Both the position numbers and the translations under genes were made by a program. Positions 54,358 through 63,110 of a stretch of 64,000 bases of DNA are shown piece by piece. Each line of letters opens with the position of its first letter. Positions within the stretch are counted from its first letter, which is position 1. The notes under the pieces were generated by a model. The model saw only the letters and a program-made list of their open reading frames with translations, did not search any database and was not told the origin of the DNA. The DNA is from Actinomycetota bacterium (GTDB lineage: Bacteria > Actinomycetota > Thermoleophilia > Solirubrobacterales > Solirubrobacteraceae): the NCBI GenBank assembly GCA_018268595.1, contig JAFDWH010000026.1:186001-250000 (forward strand). The letters are read 5' to 3'.

Positions 54358-54813
54358 ATGTCCCTCTGCTTCATCGAGCCTCAGAACGCGATCCGCGTGA
54401 TCGCAAGCTCCGTCGGTCGCGAGGCACGGCGACAGCTGCTGGGCGAAGTCGTCCGGGCATGGGTCGACGAGATCCCCGAGGACGACCTCGTCTCGCACTA
54501 CGCGAAGGCCGTCGCCGACCTCGACGACGACGACCTCACGATGCTGGCCGCCTGGCACGCCTCGCTCGAGGTCGGGCACCCGATCGCGAACAAGGAGTTC
54601 CTCGTCAACGTCTTCCCGTCGCTCGGCGAGAACCGCCGCGAGGCGCTCAAGATCGCCGCGGGCTTCCGCGGGGAGGAGGCGTTCGACGCCGGCGTCACCG
54701 AAGAGCAGTCGCTCGAGCTGGTGCTGCCGTTCCTGTCGGAGACGCGCTGCCAGGAGCTCGCGCGCGAGTGCGTCGAGCTCTACTGCTGGGACCGGCTCGG
54801 CTCGGAGAACTGA
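54358..54813 (+). CDS. Helical protein of unknown function
   Basis: 151 residues, no family recognised. Predominantly helical and acidic (EIPEDDLVSHYAKAVADLDD, then LKIAAGFRGEEAFDAGV); no signal or membrane segment. GGGAG lies 5 bases before the ATG, and a TAGAGT at 54313-54318 may be the -10 box. The last 34 bases overlap the convergent HAD gene. Its position opposite the XRE regulator suggests it is a target (inference). Confidence 0.6.
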   Translation: MSLCFIEPQNAIRVIASSVGREARRQLLGEVVRAWVDEIPEDDLVSHYAKAVADLDDDDLTMLAAWHASLEVGHPIANKEFLVNVFPSLGENRREALKIAAGFRGEEAFDAGVTEEQSLELVLPFLSETRCQELARECVELYCWDRLGSEN

Positions 54814-55445
54814 GCGAGCGTCCGCTCGATCTCGCCGATCGCCTGGGCGTTCGAGCGAAACCACACCGCCTGCATGCCGAGCGCGCGGGCGGCCTCGCAG
54901 TTGACCTCGGTGTCGTCGACGAACAGCGTCGCCTCCGGCGCGAGGCCGAGGCGGTCGAGCGTGACCTCGTAGATGCGCGGGTCGGGCTTGCGCACGCCCT
55001 CGAAGCCTGAGTCGACGACCAGCTCGAACAGCTCGTCGATCGGCAGCATCGTGCGCCACAGCGGCTCCCACTCGCGCACGTTGTTGGTGAGGATCGCCAT
55101 GCGGTAGCCGCGCCCGTGCAGCGTGCGCATGAACGCGAACAGCTCGTCGTTCGGGTGCAGGTGCTCGAAGAACGTCTCGCCGAAGCGCGCAAGGTCGGCC
55201 TCGCGCCCCAGCTCCTCGCGCAGCGCGGCGCCGAGCGCCGCGACGAACTGCGCCTCGGTGAGTCTCCCGGTCTCCAGCTCGAACAGCGGGTTGACGCCGC
55301 CGTTGTCGGCCGCCGCGCGCGCGAGCGCCGCGCCGAACGCTTCGAGCGGGATCCCGCGACGCTCCTGCAGGCCGACGAACGCGTCGAGCAGCGGCGTCGT
55401 GAGCACGCCGCCGAAGTCCGAGACGATCGCCTCGATCCGCGTCAT
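54780..55445 (-). CDS. HAD-superfamily hydrolase (subfamily IA)
   Basis: 221 residues. HAD motif I VSDFGGVLTT carries the nucleophile D10; the usual second Asp is Gly, as in a subset of IA members. Motif II MAILTNN, motif III lysine in GVRKPDPRIYE and motif IV FVDDTEVN follow in order. A helical cap lies at about 20-100. Probably a phosphatase or dehalogenase-like enzyme. ATG 55445 overlaps the upstream gene's stop (ATGA). Confidence 0.85.
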   Translation of the reverse strand: MTRIEAIVSDFGGVLTTPLLDAFVGLQERRGIPLEAFGAALARAAADNGGVNPLFELETGRLTEAQFVAALGAALREELGREADLARFGETFFEHLHPNDELFAFMRTLHGRGYRMAILTNNVREWEPLWRTMLPIDELFELVVDSGFEGVRKPDPRIYEVTLDRLGLAPEATLFVDDTEVNCEAARALGMQAVWFRSNAQAIGEIERTLAQFSEPSRSQQ

Positions 55446-56335
55446 GCGCGCCGCAGCACGTCGTAGCGGCCCACGCCCTCGCGGCCCTCCATGCGCCAGC
55501 GGAAGAAGGCGCAGTCGAGTCGCAGGCGCCCGAGGTCGAGCGTCGTCCCGCAGACCGCCTCCCCCGCCGCGCGGTGCGGATAGGAGCGCCCCCCGTCCTG
55601 CTCCCACAGCTCGAGACCGGCGCGCCGCTGGCGGCCGGAGGCGTCGAGCGTGGTCGACAGCAGCGGCTCGCCGATCGGCGTGACCAAGCCCTCCTCGAAC
55701 ATGAACGCGCTGACCGCCTCCTCCGCGTGGGCGACCGCGTCCTGCGGCCGCACGCTCGCGAGCGCTACGCCGGCGCCGTCGTCGAACCAGGCGGAGACGG
55801 TGCGCGCGAGCGCGATCCGCTCCCAGTCGGGCGCGCCCCACTGATGGCCGCGCTGTCCGAAGCAGTCGACGCGCGTGCGTTGCCGGCCGCAGCGCACGGT
55901 TCCCGAGACGTGGCAGACCTGCTCGTAGCCCCGCAGCCCGGCGGCGCGCGCGGCGTCCGCCTCGGCGTTCAGCTCCGCAGCGGCGCCGAGCGACCGGAAG
56001 CGCAGCTCGAAGCCGCCGTCGTCGCCGTCGTAGACGACCTCCCACGCCTCGAGCGGCTGCTCGATCGTCGCCCGCACGTCGCCGGCCTCGAACCGCCGCC
56101 AGTCGGGTGCGCCGTCGAGCTCGATCCCGCCCGACGCGTCGACCGCCACGAGCGCGTCCGCGCGGAACAGCAGTCCCAGGCCGCTGGCGCGCGGCGGCTC
56201 GCCCGGCACGAGCCCCAGCCGGGCGCTGCCGTAGAGCCCGCGCTCGGGGTCGCCGAACGCGAACGTGACGGCGTCGCCGAAGCCGTCGGCGTCAGCCGCG
56301 GGGGCCTGGACGCCCTCGTGCTCGGGGCCGATCAT
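55442..56335 (-). CDS. Lipocalin/CrtC-like protein (DUF7064-like)
   Basis: 297 residues, beta-rich. The stretch CFGQRGHQWGAPDWERIALAR (about 165) with a following DDGAGVALASVRP resembles the conserved core of DUF7064/AttH-like lipocalin proteins. The family is of uncertain function and often lies near lipid or terpenoid genes. ATG 56335 overlaps fxsA's stop, and the HAD gene is coupled downstream, making a three-gene operon fxsA - this gene - HAD. Confidence 0.6.
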   Translation of the reverse strand: MIGPEHEGVQAPAADADGFGDAVTFAFGDPERGLYGSARLGLVPGEPPRASGLGLLFRADALVAVDASGGIELDGAPDWRRFEAGDVRATIEQPLEAWEVVYDGDDGGFELRFRSLGAAAELNAEADAARAAGLRGYEQVCHVSGTVRCGRQRTRVDCFGQRGHQWGAPDWERIALARTVSAWFDDGAGVALASVRPQDAVAHAEEAVSAFMFEEGLVTPIGEPLLSTTLDASGRQRRAGLELWEQDGGRSYPHRAAGEAVCGTTLDLGRLRLDCAFFRWRMEGREGVGRYDVLRRA

Positions 56336-56811
56336 CGCGGCAGGATGGGCGGGTCGATTTCGCGCGCGGTCGCGTCCACGTCGTAATCCTGCCGCCTGCG
56401 CATGCGCGACGCGGCGCCGGCCGCGCGCCCGGCCGTGCCGAACGGCCCCAGCAGCCGGTTGAGCGCGTTGCGCGCGATCACACGGCGCGCGACGGCGCGC
56501 GTCGGCGGGAGCAGCAGCAGGACGCCGAACAGGTCGGTGATGAAGCCGGGCGCCAGCATCAACGCGCCGCCGAGGATCACGAGCGCGCCGTCGATCGTCT
56601 CGCGCGCCGGCGGCCGGCCACCTGCCAGCGCCAGCCGGAAGCGAGTCCAGGTCGCACGCCCCTGCGCGCGCAGCAGCCACGAGCCCAGCAGCGAGTCGAG
56701 CACGAGCAGCCCGATCGTCGGCAGCGCGCCGATCGCCTCGCCGACCTGGATGATCACGTACAGCTCCGCGATCGGCACGACGACGAACAGCAGGATCAGG
56801 AGCGGCAGCAT
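56332..56811 (-). CDS. fxsA: FxsA-family membrane protein
   Basis: 159 residues. Three to four membrane segments (about 3-22, 27-44, 72-100). The N-terminal PIAELYVIIQVGEAIG and GALMLAPGFITDLFGVLLLLP are family signatures. In E. coli FxsA affects phage exclusion; in most bacteria the role is unknown. First gene of the fxsA operon. A basic C-terminal tail with RMRRRQDYDVDATA is cytoplasmic. Confidence 0.88.
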   Translation of the reverse strand: MLPLLILLFVVVPIAELYVIIQVGEAIGALPTIGLLVLDSLLGSWLLRAQGRATWTRFRLALAGGRPPARETIDGALVILGGALMLAPGFITDLFGVLLLLPPTRAVARRVIARNALNRLLGPFGTAGRAAGAASRMRRRQDYDVDATAREIDPPILPR

Positions 56812-56871
56812 TGCCGCACAGGCTACCCGGGCGCGCTGCGCGTCAACGGAGGCCGGCGCCGGAGCGGCGCG

Positions 56872-57207
56872 TCAGGCGTAGGCCGGCTCGGAGCGCTCGA
56901 TGTGCACGCCCGGCACGCGGTCGAGCCCGACCAGTTCCAGGAGCGCGGCGATCTGCGGCTGCGGGTCGCGCAGCGCGAGCGTGAAGCCCTGGACGCGCAG
57001 CCGGCGCGCGAGCGTGACGAAGTCGAGCATCAGCGAGACGTCCGCCCACGACAGCTCGGCCAGGTCGACGAGCACGTCGGTGTGGGACTTCATCGCACGG
57101 ACGAGCGCCTGCCGGCGGCGTGCCTGGGTCGTGCGGTCCTCATCGCCGCAGCAGCGCAACGTCGGGGGATGTGCGGCGTACTCGACGATGGGCGCGAAAC
57201 TAACCAA
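56872..57207 (-). CDS. STAS-domain (anti-sigma factor antagonist-like) protein
   Basis: 111 residues. The segment DVLVDLAELSWADVSLMLDFVTLARRL carries the STAS phosphorylation region (serine in DVSLM). The fold spans about 10-105. Such proteins release sigma factors from anti-sigma kinases; a SigF-type gene is present at 36 kb. TTG 57207 is the only start that keeps the N-terminal strand; a later ATG would truncate the domain. Divergent from the Fe-S assembly gene. Confidence 0.7.
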   Translation of the reverse strand: MVSFAPIVEYAAHPPTLRCCGDEDRTTQARRRQALVRAMKSHTDVLVDLAELSWADVSLMLDFVTLARRLRVQGFTLALRDPQPQIAALLELVGLDRVPGVHIERSEPAYA

Positions 57208-57262
57208 GGCTTGACAGCGTCTGCAAGCGAAGATGAAGCAACTCTCAGTTTCTGGTGGCGAC

Positions 57263-57268
57263 TAGACT
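57263..57268 (+). promoter_or_regulatory. -10 box for leaderless Fe-S assembly gene
   Basis: TAGACT ends 7 bases before the ATG at 57276, with no ribosome site between. Confidence 0.5.
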
Positions 57269-57275
57269 CACGGTC

Positions 57276-57572
57276 ATGCCCACGCTCGAAGAGGTGAACG
57301 ACGCGCTCGCGAACGTGATCGACCCCGAGCTGGGGCTCGACTTCGTCGAGCTCGGCTTGGTCTACGACGTCGAGATCGACGGCGGCCGCGTCGACATCAC
57401 GTTCACCCTCACCACGCCGGCGTGCCCGATCGGGCCGCAGGTGACGGAGCAGATGATCGAGTTCGTCGGCGAGCTCGACGACGTCACCCAGGTGAATCCG
57501 AAGATGGTCTTCTCGCCGCCGTGGTCCCCGGACCGCATGAGCGAGGACGCGAAGTTCGCGCTCGGCTTCTGA
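57276..57572 (+). CDS. MIP18/DUF59-family metal-sulfur cluster assembly factor
   Basis: 98 residues. DPELGLDFVELGLVYDVEID (16-35) and the conserved cysteine C50 in TPACPIG match the MIP18 (SufT/PaaD-like) family that helps load Fe-S clusters. Full-length single domain. ATG 57276 with a -10 box 7 bases upstream indicates leaderless translation. No suf genes are adjacent. Confidence 0.88.
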   Translation: MPTLEEVNDALANVIDPELGLDFVELGLVYDVEIDGGRVDITFTLTTPACPIGPQVTEQMIEFVGELDDVTQVNPKMVFSPPWSPDRMSEDAKFALGF

Positions 57573-57584
57573 GGCGCGATCAGG

Positions 57585-59243
57585 CTAGGCGTCCGCGTCG
57601 CCGCCGTTGCGCGACGGCGGCGCTCTGCGCGCGCGTTTGCGCATCGCGGCGCCGGGGCCCTCGGCCCGCGCCGGGCCGCTCGGCAGCAGTTGTGGCTCGC
57701 CCGTCCCGCTCGGCGCCGTCGCGGCGGCAGCCGTGCGCGGTCTCGCGGCACGCGTCGCCGGCCGTCTGCGCCGCGGCCTCGCCGCCGCCGTGTCCGCGGC
57801 GGGCGCCGCGCCGTCGCCGGCCGCGCGTGCGGCGGCCGCACGCGCCTCCCGCGCTCTCGCAGCGTTCTTGAGCTGCGCGAGGCCGTCCTCGATCCCGTCG
57901 GCGATCGTGTCGATGTCGGGCAGCGCGTCGTAGTCGCCCAGCAGCCCGAAGTCGATCGCGCCGTTGTAGGACATGATCGCGATCGCCAGCGCGTGCCCCT
58001 TCGGCAGGAACGCGATCGGGAAGAACGTCAGCATCTCGCGCCCGAGCATGTAGATCGGGAACTGCGGGCCGGGGACGTTCGTCACGATCATGTTGAACAG
58101 GCGCGTCGAGAACTGCAGGCGCGAGGCCTGCGCGAGGATCGTCGGCGGCGCCATCTGCTGGACGTCGGCGATCACTCTCGCTCCGAGCGCCTGCTTGGAC
58201 TCCTTCAGCCCGTCCATCTGCTGCTTGACGAAGCGCAGGCGCGCGACCGGGTCGCGGATGTAGACGGGCAGCGGCCCGCGCATCAGCACGATCTGGTTGC
58301 CGAGCGCGTGGCGCTGGTCCTTCGGGCGGATCGAGACCGGCACCAGCGCGCGCAGCTCGAGCCCCTCCGTGCGGACCCCGCGCGAGCGCAGCCAGCGCGC
58401 GAGCGCGCCGGAGACGACGGTCAGCACCACGTCGTTGACGGTCCCGCCCAGCACGCTCTTGACGTAGCGGAAGTCCTCGAGCCGGTTGCGCACGACCGCG
58501 TAGCGGCGGTGCGGCCCGATCTCGGCGTTGAGCGGCGTCTCGGGCGCCGGGTTGAGGATCGCCCACACCATCTCGCCCATGCCCTCGGCGACGTCGCGCA
58601 GGGCGTCGATCGCGGCCGCCGGGTTCGTCCCGGCCGCGAGCGCCCGCTCGGTCACGTTGACCGCCGTCTTGACGAAGCCCGCGGCGCCGGCGGCGAGCAG
58701 CTCGGCGTTCGTCGGCTCGGGCTGCGGCTGCCACGGCTCCGGCTCCGGCAGCGGCTGCGGCGTGCGCGCGAGGTCGAACAGCACCGTCGCGAGGTCGACG
58801 CCGGAGACGCCGTCGACGAGCGCGTGGTGCGTCTTGAAGATCAGCGCGAAGCGGTCGTCCTCGAGCCCCTCGACGAACCAGCACTCCCACAGCGGCTTCG
58901 AGCGGTCGAGCTGCTGCGAGACGATCCGCGCGGCGAGCCGGTGGAGCTGCTGCTCGGTCCCCGGCGCGGGCAGCGCGCTGTGGCGCACGTGGTACTCGAT
59001 GTTGAAGCTGGCGTCGTCGATCCACAGCGGCCGGCCGCTCTCGAACGGCGGGTACGCGAGCCTCTGCCGGTACCGCGGCACGAGGTGCAGGCGCGAGCGG
59101 ATGTGCTCGGCGACGGCGGTGAACGGCGGCGGCGGTCCCTCGAAGATCGTGACCGCGCCGATGTGCATGTGCGAGTCGGCGCCCTCCTGGTGGAGGAAGG
59201 ACGCGTCCACGGCGGTCAGTCGGTCGAGGTGCTGTTGCGCCAT
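57585..59243 (-). CDS. Wax ester synthase / diacylglycerol acyltransferase
   Basis: 552 residues. Makes wax esters or triacylglycerol from acyl-CoA. The catalytic HHxxxDG is at 139-145 (HHALVDG), and the N-terminal LTAVDASFLHQE and C-terminal NVPGPQFPIY motifs are typical. The enzyme core ends near 465. An extra tail of about 85 Arg/Ala/Pro-rich residues follows, basic and probably disordered, unlike most family members. GGGAGA lies about 12 bases before the ATG. Confidence 0.92.
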   Translation of the reverse strand: MAQQHLDRLTAVDASFLHQEGADSHMHIGAVTIFEGPPPPFTAVAEHIRSRLHLVPRYRQRLAYPPFESGRPLWIDDASFNIEYHVRHSALPAPGTEQQLHRLAARIVSQQLDRSKPLWECWFVEGLEDDRFALIFKTHHALVDGVSGVDLATVLFDLARTPQPLPEPEPWQPQPEPTNAELLAAGAAGFVKTAVNVTERALAAGTNPAAAIDALRDVAEGMGEMVWAILNPAPETPLNAEIGPHRRYAVVRNRLEDFRYVKSVLGGTVNDVVLTVVSGALARWLRSRGVRTEGLELRALVPVSIRPKDQRHALGNQIVLMRGPLPVYIRDPVARLRFVKQQMDGLKESKQALGARVIADVQQMAPPTILAQASRLQFSTRLFNMIVTNVPGPQFPIYMLGREMLTFFPIAFLPKGHALAIAIMSYNGAIDFGLLGDYDALPDIDTIADGIEDGLAQLKNAARAREARAAAARAAGDGAAPAADTAAARPRRRRPATRAARPRTAAAATAPSGTGEPQLLPSGPARAEGPGAAMRKRARRAPPSRNGGDADA

Positions 59244-59357
59244 GGCGCGTGGTCTCCCGGTGATGGCGTCGGTCTAGATGCAAGCGTATCCAGCGGCGGC
59301 GGTGTCGCAACCCTTGTTTCTCGGCCGCGCGAGCGCCTTCCTGCCATGCTTGCGGCG

Positions 59358-59453
59358 ATGTCGGTCCGCGTGCTCGTCGTCGCGCTGGTGGTGCAGCTGC
59401 TGCTCGCGACCGCGTTCATCGTGTGGGCGGCGAGCGGCTTCCCGCTGCCCTGA
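59358..59453 (+). CDS. Candidate 31-residue membrane protein
   Basis: MSVRVLVVALVVQLLLATAF starts a single hydrophobic helix with a short polar end. It lies alone on the plus strand between two minus-strand genes. An in-frame ATG four codons upstream (59346) is possible. The length and hydrophobic helix are compatible with a small membrane regulator, but coding is unproven. Confidence 0.3.
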   Translation: MSVRVLVVALVVQLLLATAFIVWAASGFPLP

Positions 59454-59479
59454 GCCTCGGCGCGCGGCGGCACGCGCGC

Positions 59480-60118
59480 CTAGAAGATCCCGATCCGCTT
59501 CGGCGGCCAGTAGGTGGCGATCGCGGTGCCGACGACCCACTTCTTCGGGACCGGCCCCCAGAAGCGGCTGTCGTCCGACTGGCCGCGGTTGTCGCCCATC
59601 ATGAAGAAGCTGCCGTCCGGCACCGTGATCGTGCCGTTGAACGTGCAGCCCTGGCCGCTGCCGCACGGGTTCGTGAACGCGTCCGGCTCGCGTCTGCCGT
59701 TGCGGATGACGTGCCCGTCGCGTATCTGGATGCGGTCGCCGCCGACGCCCACGACGCGCTTGATGAACGTCTGGCTCGAGCGCTGCGGCGTCGGCGTCGA
59801 GCAGGCGCGGTTGTAGCCGAGCCCCTCGGTCGCGACGCCGCACACCGGGGCGGCCGAGTTGTCGGCGCCCTTCGGCGGATGGAACACGACGATGTCGCCG
59901 ACCGACGGATCGCCGAAGCGCATGCCGACGCGGTTGACCAGCACGCGCTGCCCGATGTCGAGCGTCGGCTCCATCGAGCCGCTCGGGATGCGGTAGGTCT
60001 TCACCAGCACGGCCTGCACGACGAACGCGATCACGAGCGCCGCGACGACGATCGTCACGATCTCGACGAGCGGGTTGCGCTTCTGCTCGGCGCGGCGGGT
60101 GTTGGTCGGCTTGGCCAC
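59480..60118 (-). CDS. lepB: Signal peptidase I
   Basis: 212 residues. One membrane anchor (about 17-40). The catalytic serine S48 (PSGSME) and lysine K120 (FIKRVVG) are present, as is the late GDNRGQSDDSRFWG motif. Cleaves exported preproteins. GTG 60118 is preferred because a TACCGT -10 box lies 6 bases upstream and the longer reading lacks coding character. Divergent from ispH. Confidence 0.92.
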   Translation of the reverse strand: MAKPTNTRRAEQKRNPLVEIVTIVVAALVIAFVVQAVLVKTYRIPSGSMEPTLDIGQRVLVNRVGMRFGDPSVGDIVVFHPPKGADNSAAPVCGVATEGLGYNRACSTPTPQRSSQTFIKRVVGVGGDRIQIRDGHVIRNGRREPDAFTNPCGSGQGCTFNGTITVPDGSFFMMGDNRGQSDDSRFWGPVPKKWVVGTAIATYWPPKRIGIF

Positions 60119-60124
60119 AGGCGC

Positions 60125-60130
60125 ACGGTA
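60125..60130 (-). promoter_or_regulatory. -10 box for leaderless lepB
   Basis: TACCGT on the minus strand lies 6 bases before the GTG at 60118, with no Shine-Dalgarno sequence between. Confidence 0.45.
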
Positions 60131-60189
60131 GACGGTTCGGCCCGCGGGCGCGCCCGTTGCTCGACACGCGGCCCGCCCGTCGCGCTGCC

Positions 60190-60195
60190 TACACT
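60190..60195 (+). promoter_or_regulatory. -10 box for ispH
   Basis: TACACT ends 11 bases before the ispH ATG at 60207. No clear -35 or ribosome site. Confidence 0.4.
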
Positions 60196-60206
60196 GTTGC
60201 AAGCTG

Positions 60207-61223
60207 ATGGCGCACGCTCCGGAGAAGCTCCTGCTCGCGACGCCGCGCGGCTACTGCGCCGGCGTCGACCGGGCCGTGCAGACGGTCGAGCGCGCGCTCG
60301 ACCTGCACGGCGCGCCGGTCTACGTGCGCAAGGAGATCGTGCACAACAAGCACGTCGTCGAGCAGTTGCGCTCCCGCGGGGCGATCTTCGTCGACGAAGA
60401 GACCGAGGTGCCGGAGGGCTCGACGGTCGTCTTCTCCGCGCACGGCGTCGCGCCGAGCGTGCATGCGAACGCGCACGCGCGCGGGCTGCAGACGATCGAC
60501 GCGACCTGCCCGCTCGTGACGAAGGTGCACGTCGAGGCGAAGAGATTCGCCGCCGAGGGCTACACGATCGTGCTGATCGGCCACGAAGGGCACGAGGAGG
60601 TCGAGGGCACGATGGGGGAGGCGCCCGACCACATCGTCCTGATCGAGACCGAGGACGACGTCGACCGGCTCGAGGTGGAGGACCCGGAGCGGGTCGCCTA
60701 CATCTCGCAGACGACGCTGTCGGTCGACGAGACGCGCGCGATCATCGCGCGCCTGCGCGAGAAGTTCCCCGCGATCGTCGGGCCGCGCACGGACGACATC
60801 TGCTACGCGACGACGAACCGCCAGGCGGCCGTCAAGGAGCTGGCAAAGGCGTGCGACCTCGTGCTGGTGATCGGCTCGCAGAACTCGTCGAACTCGAACC
60901 GGCTCGTCGACGTGACGCGCGAGTTGGGGACCGACGCGCACCTGATCGACCACGAGGGCCAGGTGCAGGAGGCGTGGCTCGAGGGGCGGCGCGTCGTCGG
61001 CATCACGAGCGGCGCGAGCGCGCCCGAGGAGCTCGTGCAGCGGCTCGTCGCGTTCTTCCAGGCGCGCGGCACCGAGCAGGTCGAGGAGCTGCGGGTGATC
61101 CAGGAGGACGTCCGCTTCATGCTGCCGAAGGCGATCCGTCAGGCGATGGCGGCGGACGGACCCGATCCCGCCCGCCCCGCCTCCGGCGGCCACGTGGCCG
61201 CCTCCGGCACCCGCGGGTCGTAG
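60207..61223 (+). CDS. ispH: 4-hydroxy-3-methylbut-2-enyl diphosphate reductase
   Basis: 338 residues. Last enzyme of the MEP isoprenoid pathway. The Fe-S cysteines are C17 ([12 protein letters not shown]), C101 ([11 protein letters not shown]) and C199 ([11 protein letters not shown]). The catalytic [10 protein letters not shown] and [11 protein letters not shown] are intact. The C-terminal 20 residues are a low-complexity Gly/Ala tail. Followed 16 bases later by a metallophosphoesterase gene, probably co-transcribed. Confidence 0.96.
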   Translation: MAHAPEKLLLATPRGYCAGVDRAVQTVERALDLHGAPVYVRKEIVHNKHVVEQLRSRGAIFVDEETEVPEGSTVVFSAHGVAPSVHANAHARGLQTIDATCPLVTKVHVEAKRFAAEGYTIVLIGHEGHEEVEGTMGEAPDHIVLIETEDDVDRLEVEDPERVAYISQTTLSVDETRAIIARLREKFPAIVGPRTDDICYATTNRQAAVKELAKACDLVLVIGSQNSSNSNRLVDVTRELGTDAHLIDHEGQVQEAWLEGRRVVGITSGASAPEELVQRLVAFFQARGTEQVEELRVIQEDVRFMLPKAIRQAMAADGPDPARPASGGHVAASGTRGS

Positions 61224-61239
61224 GCGCCTGCCGCGGCGC

Positions 61240-62358
61240 GTGTCCACGCTCGTCGTCTCGGACCTCCACCTCGGCTCGCGCGCGCGGGCCGACCTGCTGC
61301 GCGGTGCGGCGGTGAGGGAGGCGCTGATCGCGGCGCTGCGCGACGGGATCGAGCGGCTCGTGCTGCTGGGGGACGCGCTCGAGCTGCGCCAGGGCCCGCC
61401 GCGCGAGGCGCTCGCCGCCGCCCGCGGCTTCCTCGCCGCGGCCGGCGCGGCGCTCGGGCCGGACGGCGAGATCGTGCTCGTGCCCGGCAACCACGACCAC
61501 GCGTTGGTGGCGCCGTGGCTGGAGCGCCGCCACCGCGACGGGACGCCGCCGCCGCTCGGGCTCGCCGAGACGGCGACGTGGGCGCCGAGCGACGCGGTCG
61601 ACGCGCTCGCCGAGGCCGCCGCGCCGGCGCGGCTCACGCTCGCCTATCCCGGCGTGTGGCTGCGCGACGACGTGTACGCGACGCACGGCCACTACCTCGA
61701 CCGCCACATCACGGTGCCGACGATCGAGCGGCTGAGCGCCGGCGCGATGGGGCGGATCGTCGGCGCGCTGCCGGAGACCGGCGCCGTGCCGGACGACTAC
61801 GAGCGCGCGCTCGCGCCGATCTACGCGTGGTCGAGCGCGCTCGCCCAGCACGCCGACGACAGGACGACCGGCACGCACGGCGTGTCGGTGCGCGCGTGGC
61901 GGACGCTCTCGGGCAACGGCCACCGGCCGCTGCGGCGGCGCGCGCTCGTCGCGCTGTTCCCGCTGACGGTGGCGGCGGTCAACCGCGCCGGCCTCGGGCC
62001 GGTGCGCGCCGACGTCTCGGGCGCGGAGCTGAGCCGCGCGGGCGTGCTCGCGATGGGGGAGGCGGTCGAGCGGCTCGGGCTCGCGGCGCACGGGGCGCGG
62101 CACGTGCTGTTCGGTCACACGCACCGCGTCGGCCCGCGGCCGTCCGACCGCGAGCGCGAGTGGACGACGGCGTCCGGCGTCCGCCTCCACAACAGCGGCT
62201 GCTGGGTCTACGAGCGCCAGTTCCTCGACGGCGTCGGCCCGTACGAGAGCCCGTACTGGCCGGGCACGGCGATCCGCGTCGAGGCGGACGGCCCGCCACG
62301 CGCGCTGCGGCTGCTCGAGCGGCTCGGCGCCGCCGAGCTCAAGCGAGCCCTGGGGTGA
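61240..62358 (+). CDS. Calcineurin-like metallophosphoesterase
   Basis: 372 residues. Metal ligands in order: D8 and H10 (SDLHLG), D45 (GDALE), N84-H85-D86 (GNHDH) and a late GHTHRVG near 290. Middle insertions of about 110 residues (about 110-235) distinguish it from simple phosphodiesterases. The substrate is unknown. GTG start with no clear ribosome site. Its end overlaps the convergent thioredoxin-like gene by 20 bases. Confidence 0.82.
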   Translation: MSTLVVSDLHLGSRARADLLRGAAVREALIAALRDGIERLVLLGDALELRQGPPREALAAARGFLAAAGAALGPDGEIVLVPGNHDHALVAPWLERRHRDGTPPPLGLAETATWAPSDAVDALAEAAAPARLTLAYPGVWLRDDVYATHGHYLDRHITVPTIERLSAGAMGRIVGALPETGAVPDDYERALAPIYAWSSALAQHADDRTTGTHGVSVRAWRTLSGNGHRPLRRRALVALFPLTVAAVNRAGLGPVRADVSGAELSRAGVLAMGEAVERLGLAAHGARHVLFGHTHRVGPRPSDREREWTTASGVRLHNSGCWVYERQFLDGVGPYESPYWPGTAIRVEADGPPRALRLLERLGAAELKRALG

Positions 62359-63082
62359 AGCAGACGGCGTGGCAGCTCACGCCGTCGCCGATCTGCAGGT
62401 CGAGCACGCCGGCGGTGTGGCGCTCGTGCTCGACGAGCGGGTAGGCGCCGGGGTGCGCGACGGCGATCTCGGCGCCGTTCGCGGTCACGCTTCCTGAGCC
62501 CGACAGCACCGCCCACACACCGCCAGCCTCGTAGGGGCCGCTGTACGCGCCCGGCTGGTCCTCGGTCTGCGCCTGCAGCAGCGCGTCGGGCGCGTCCTCG
62601 GGGCGCACCGGCGCGAGCGGCTCGCGCTCGATCCCGAGCAGCTCCTGGATCGCCCGCTCGGCCTCCGCGTAGCCGCCCTCGCCGACGTGGAAGTCGGCGA
62701 GCCGCTGCTCGCGGTCCCACAGGTAGCGGCTCGGCCAGCCCTGGATGCCGTAGACGTCCCACAGCTCCAGCTCCGAGTCGATCAGGACGGGGAACTCGAC
62801 GCCCAGACGCGCGACGGCGGCGCGCACCGCGTCGGCGTCGCGCGACACGTCGAACCCGCCGCTGTGGACGCCGACCACGCGCAGGCCCGCCTCCGCGTAG
62901 CGCTCGTGCCACGCCTTCAGGTACGGCAGCGTGCGCAGCGAGTTGACGCGGCAGAAGTCCCAGAACTCGACCAGCACCGGGCGGCCGCGCTGCTGGTCCA
63001 TGCGCAGCGTCGCGACGTTCACCCACTCGGCCTGGCGCGGGAACGGCGGCGCCAGCACGTCGAAGTCTGCCGGGGGACGCAT
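62339..63082 (-). CDS. Thioredoxin-like (TlpA/DipZ-type) protein lacking the resolving cysteine
   Basis: 247 residues. A thioredoxin-fold domain (about 15-165) has VLVEFWDFCRVNSLRTLPYL: the first active-site cysteine (C44) is kept but the second position is Asn. GIQGWPSRYL supplies the cis-Pro loop. The C-terminal domain (about 165-247) is beta-rich like the DipZ C-terminus. It is probably a peroxiredoxin-like or redox-sensor protein rather than a disulfide reductase. ATG 63082 is chosen because TACCCT lies 10 bases upstream; an ATG at 63112 is possible. No signal peptide. Confidence 0.75.
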   Translation of the reverse strand: MRPPADFDVLAPPFPRQAEWVNVATLRMDQQRGRPVLVEFWDFCRVNSLRTLPYLKAWHERYAEAGLRVVGVHSGGFDVSRDADAVRAAVARLGVEFPVLIDSELELWDVYGIQGWPSRYLWDREQRLADFHVGEGGYAEAERAIQELLGIEREPLAPVRPEDAPDALLQAQTEDQPGAYSGPYEAGGVWAVLSGSGSVTANGAEIAVAHPGAYPLVEHERHTAGVLDLQIGDGVSCHAVCFTPGLA

Positions 63083-63092
63083 CGCGCGAGCA

Positions 63093-63102
63093 AGGGTAGC
63101 CT
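63093..63102. promoter_or_regulatory. Overlapping divergent -10 boxes
   Basis: TACCCT on the minus strand (63098-63093) serves the thioredoxin-like gene, and TAGCCT on the plus strand (63097-63102) serves the 49-residue gene. They share two base pairs, so RNA polymerase could open only one at a time. Confidence 0.5.
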
Positions 63103-63110
63103 TCGGGGCC

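Noticed and set aside
57211-57216. TTGACA as a -35 for the Fe-S assembly gene
   Set aside because: No TANNNT lies 16-19 bases downstream; the nearest good -10 (57263) is 46 bases away.
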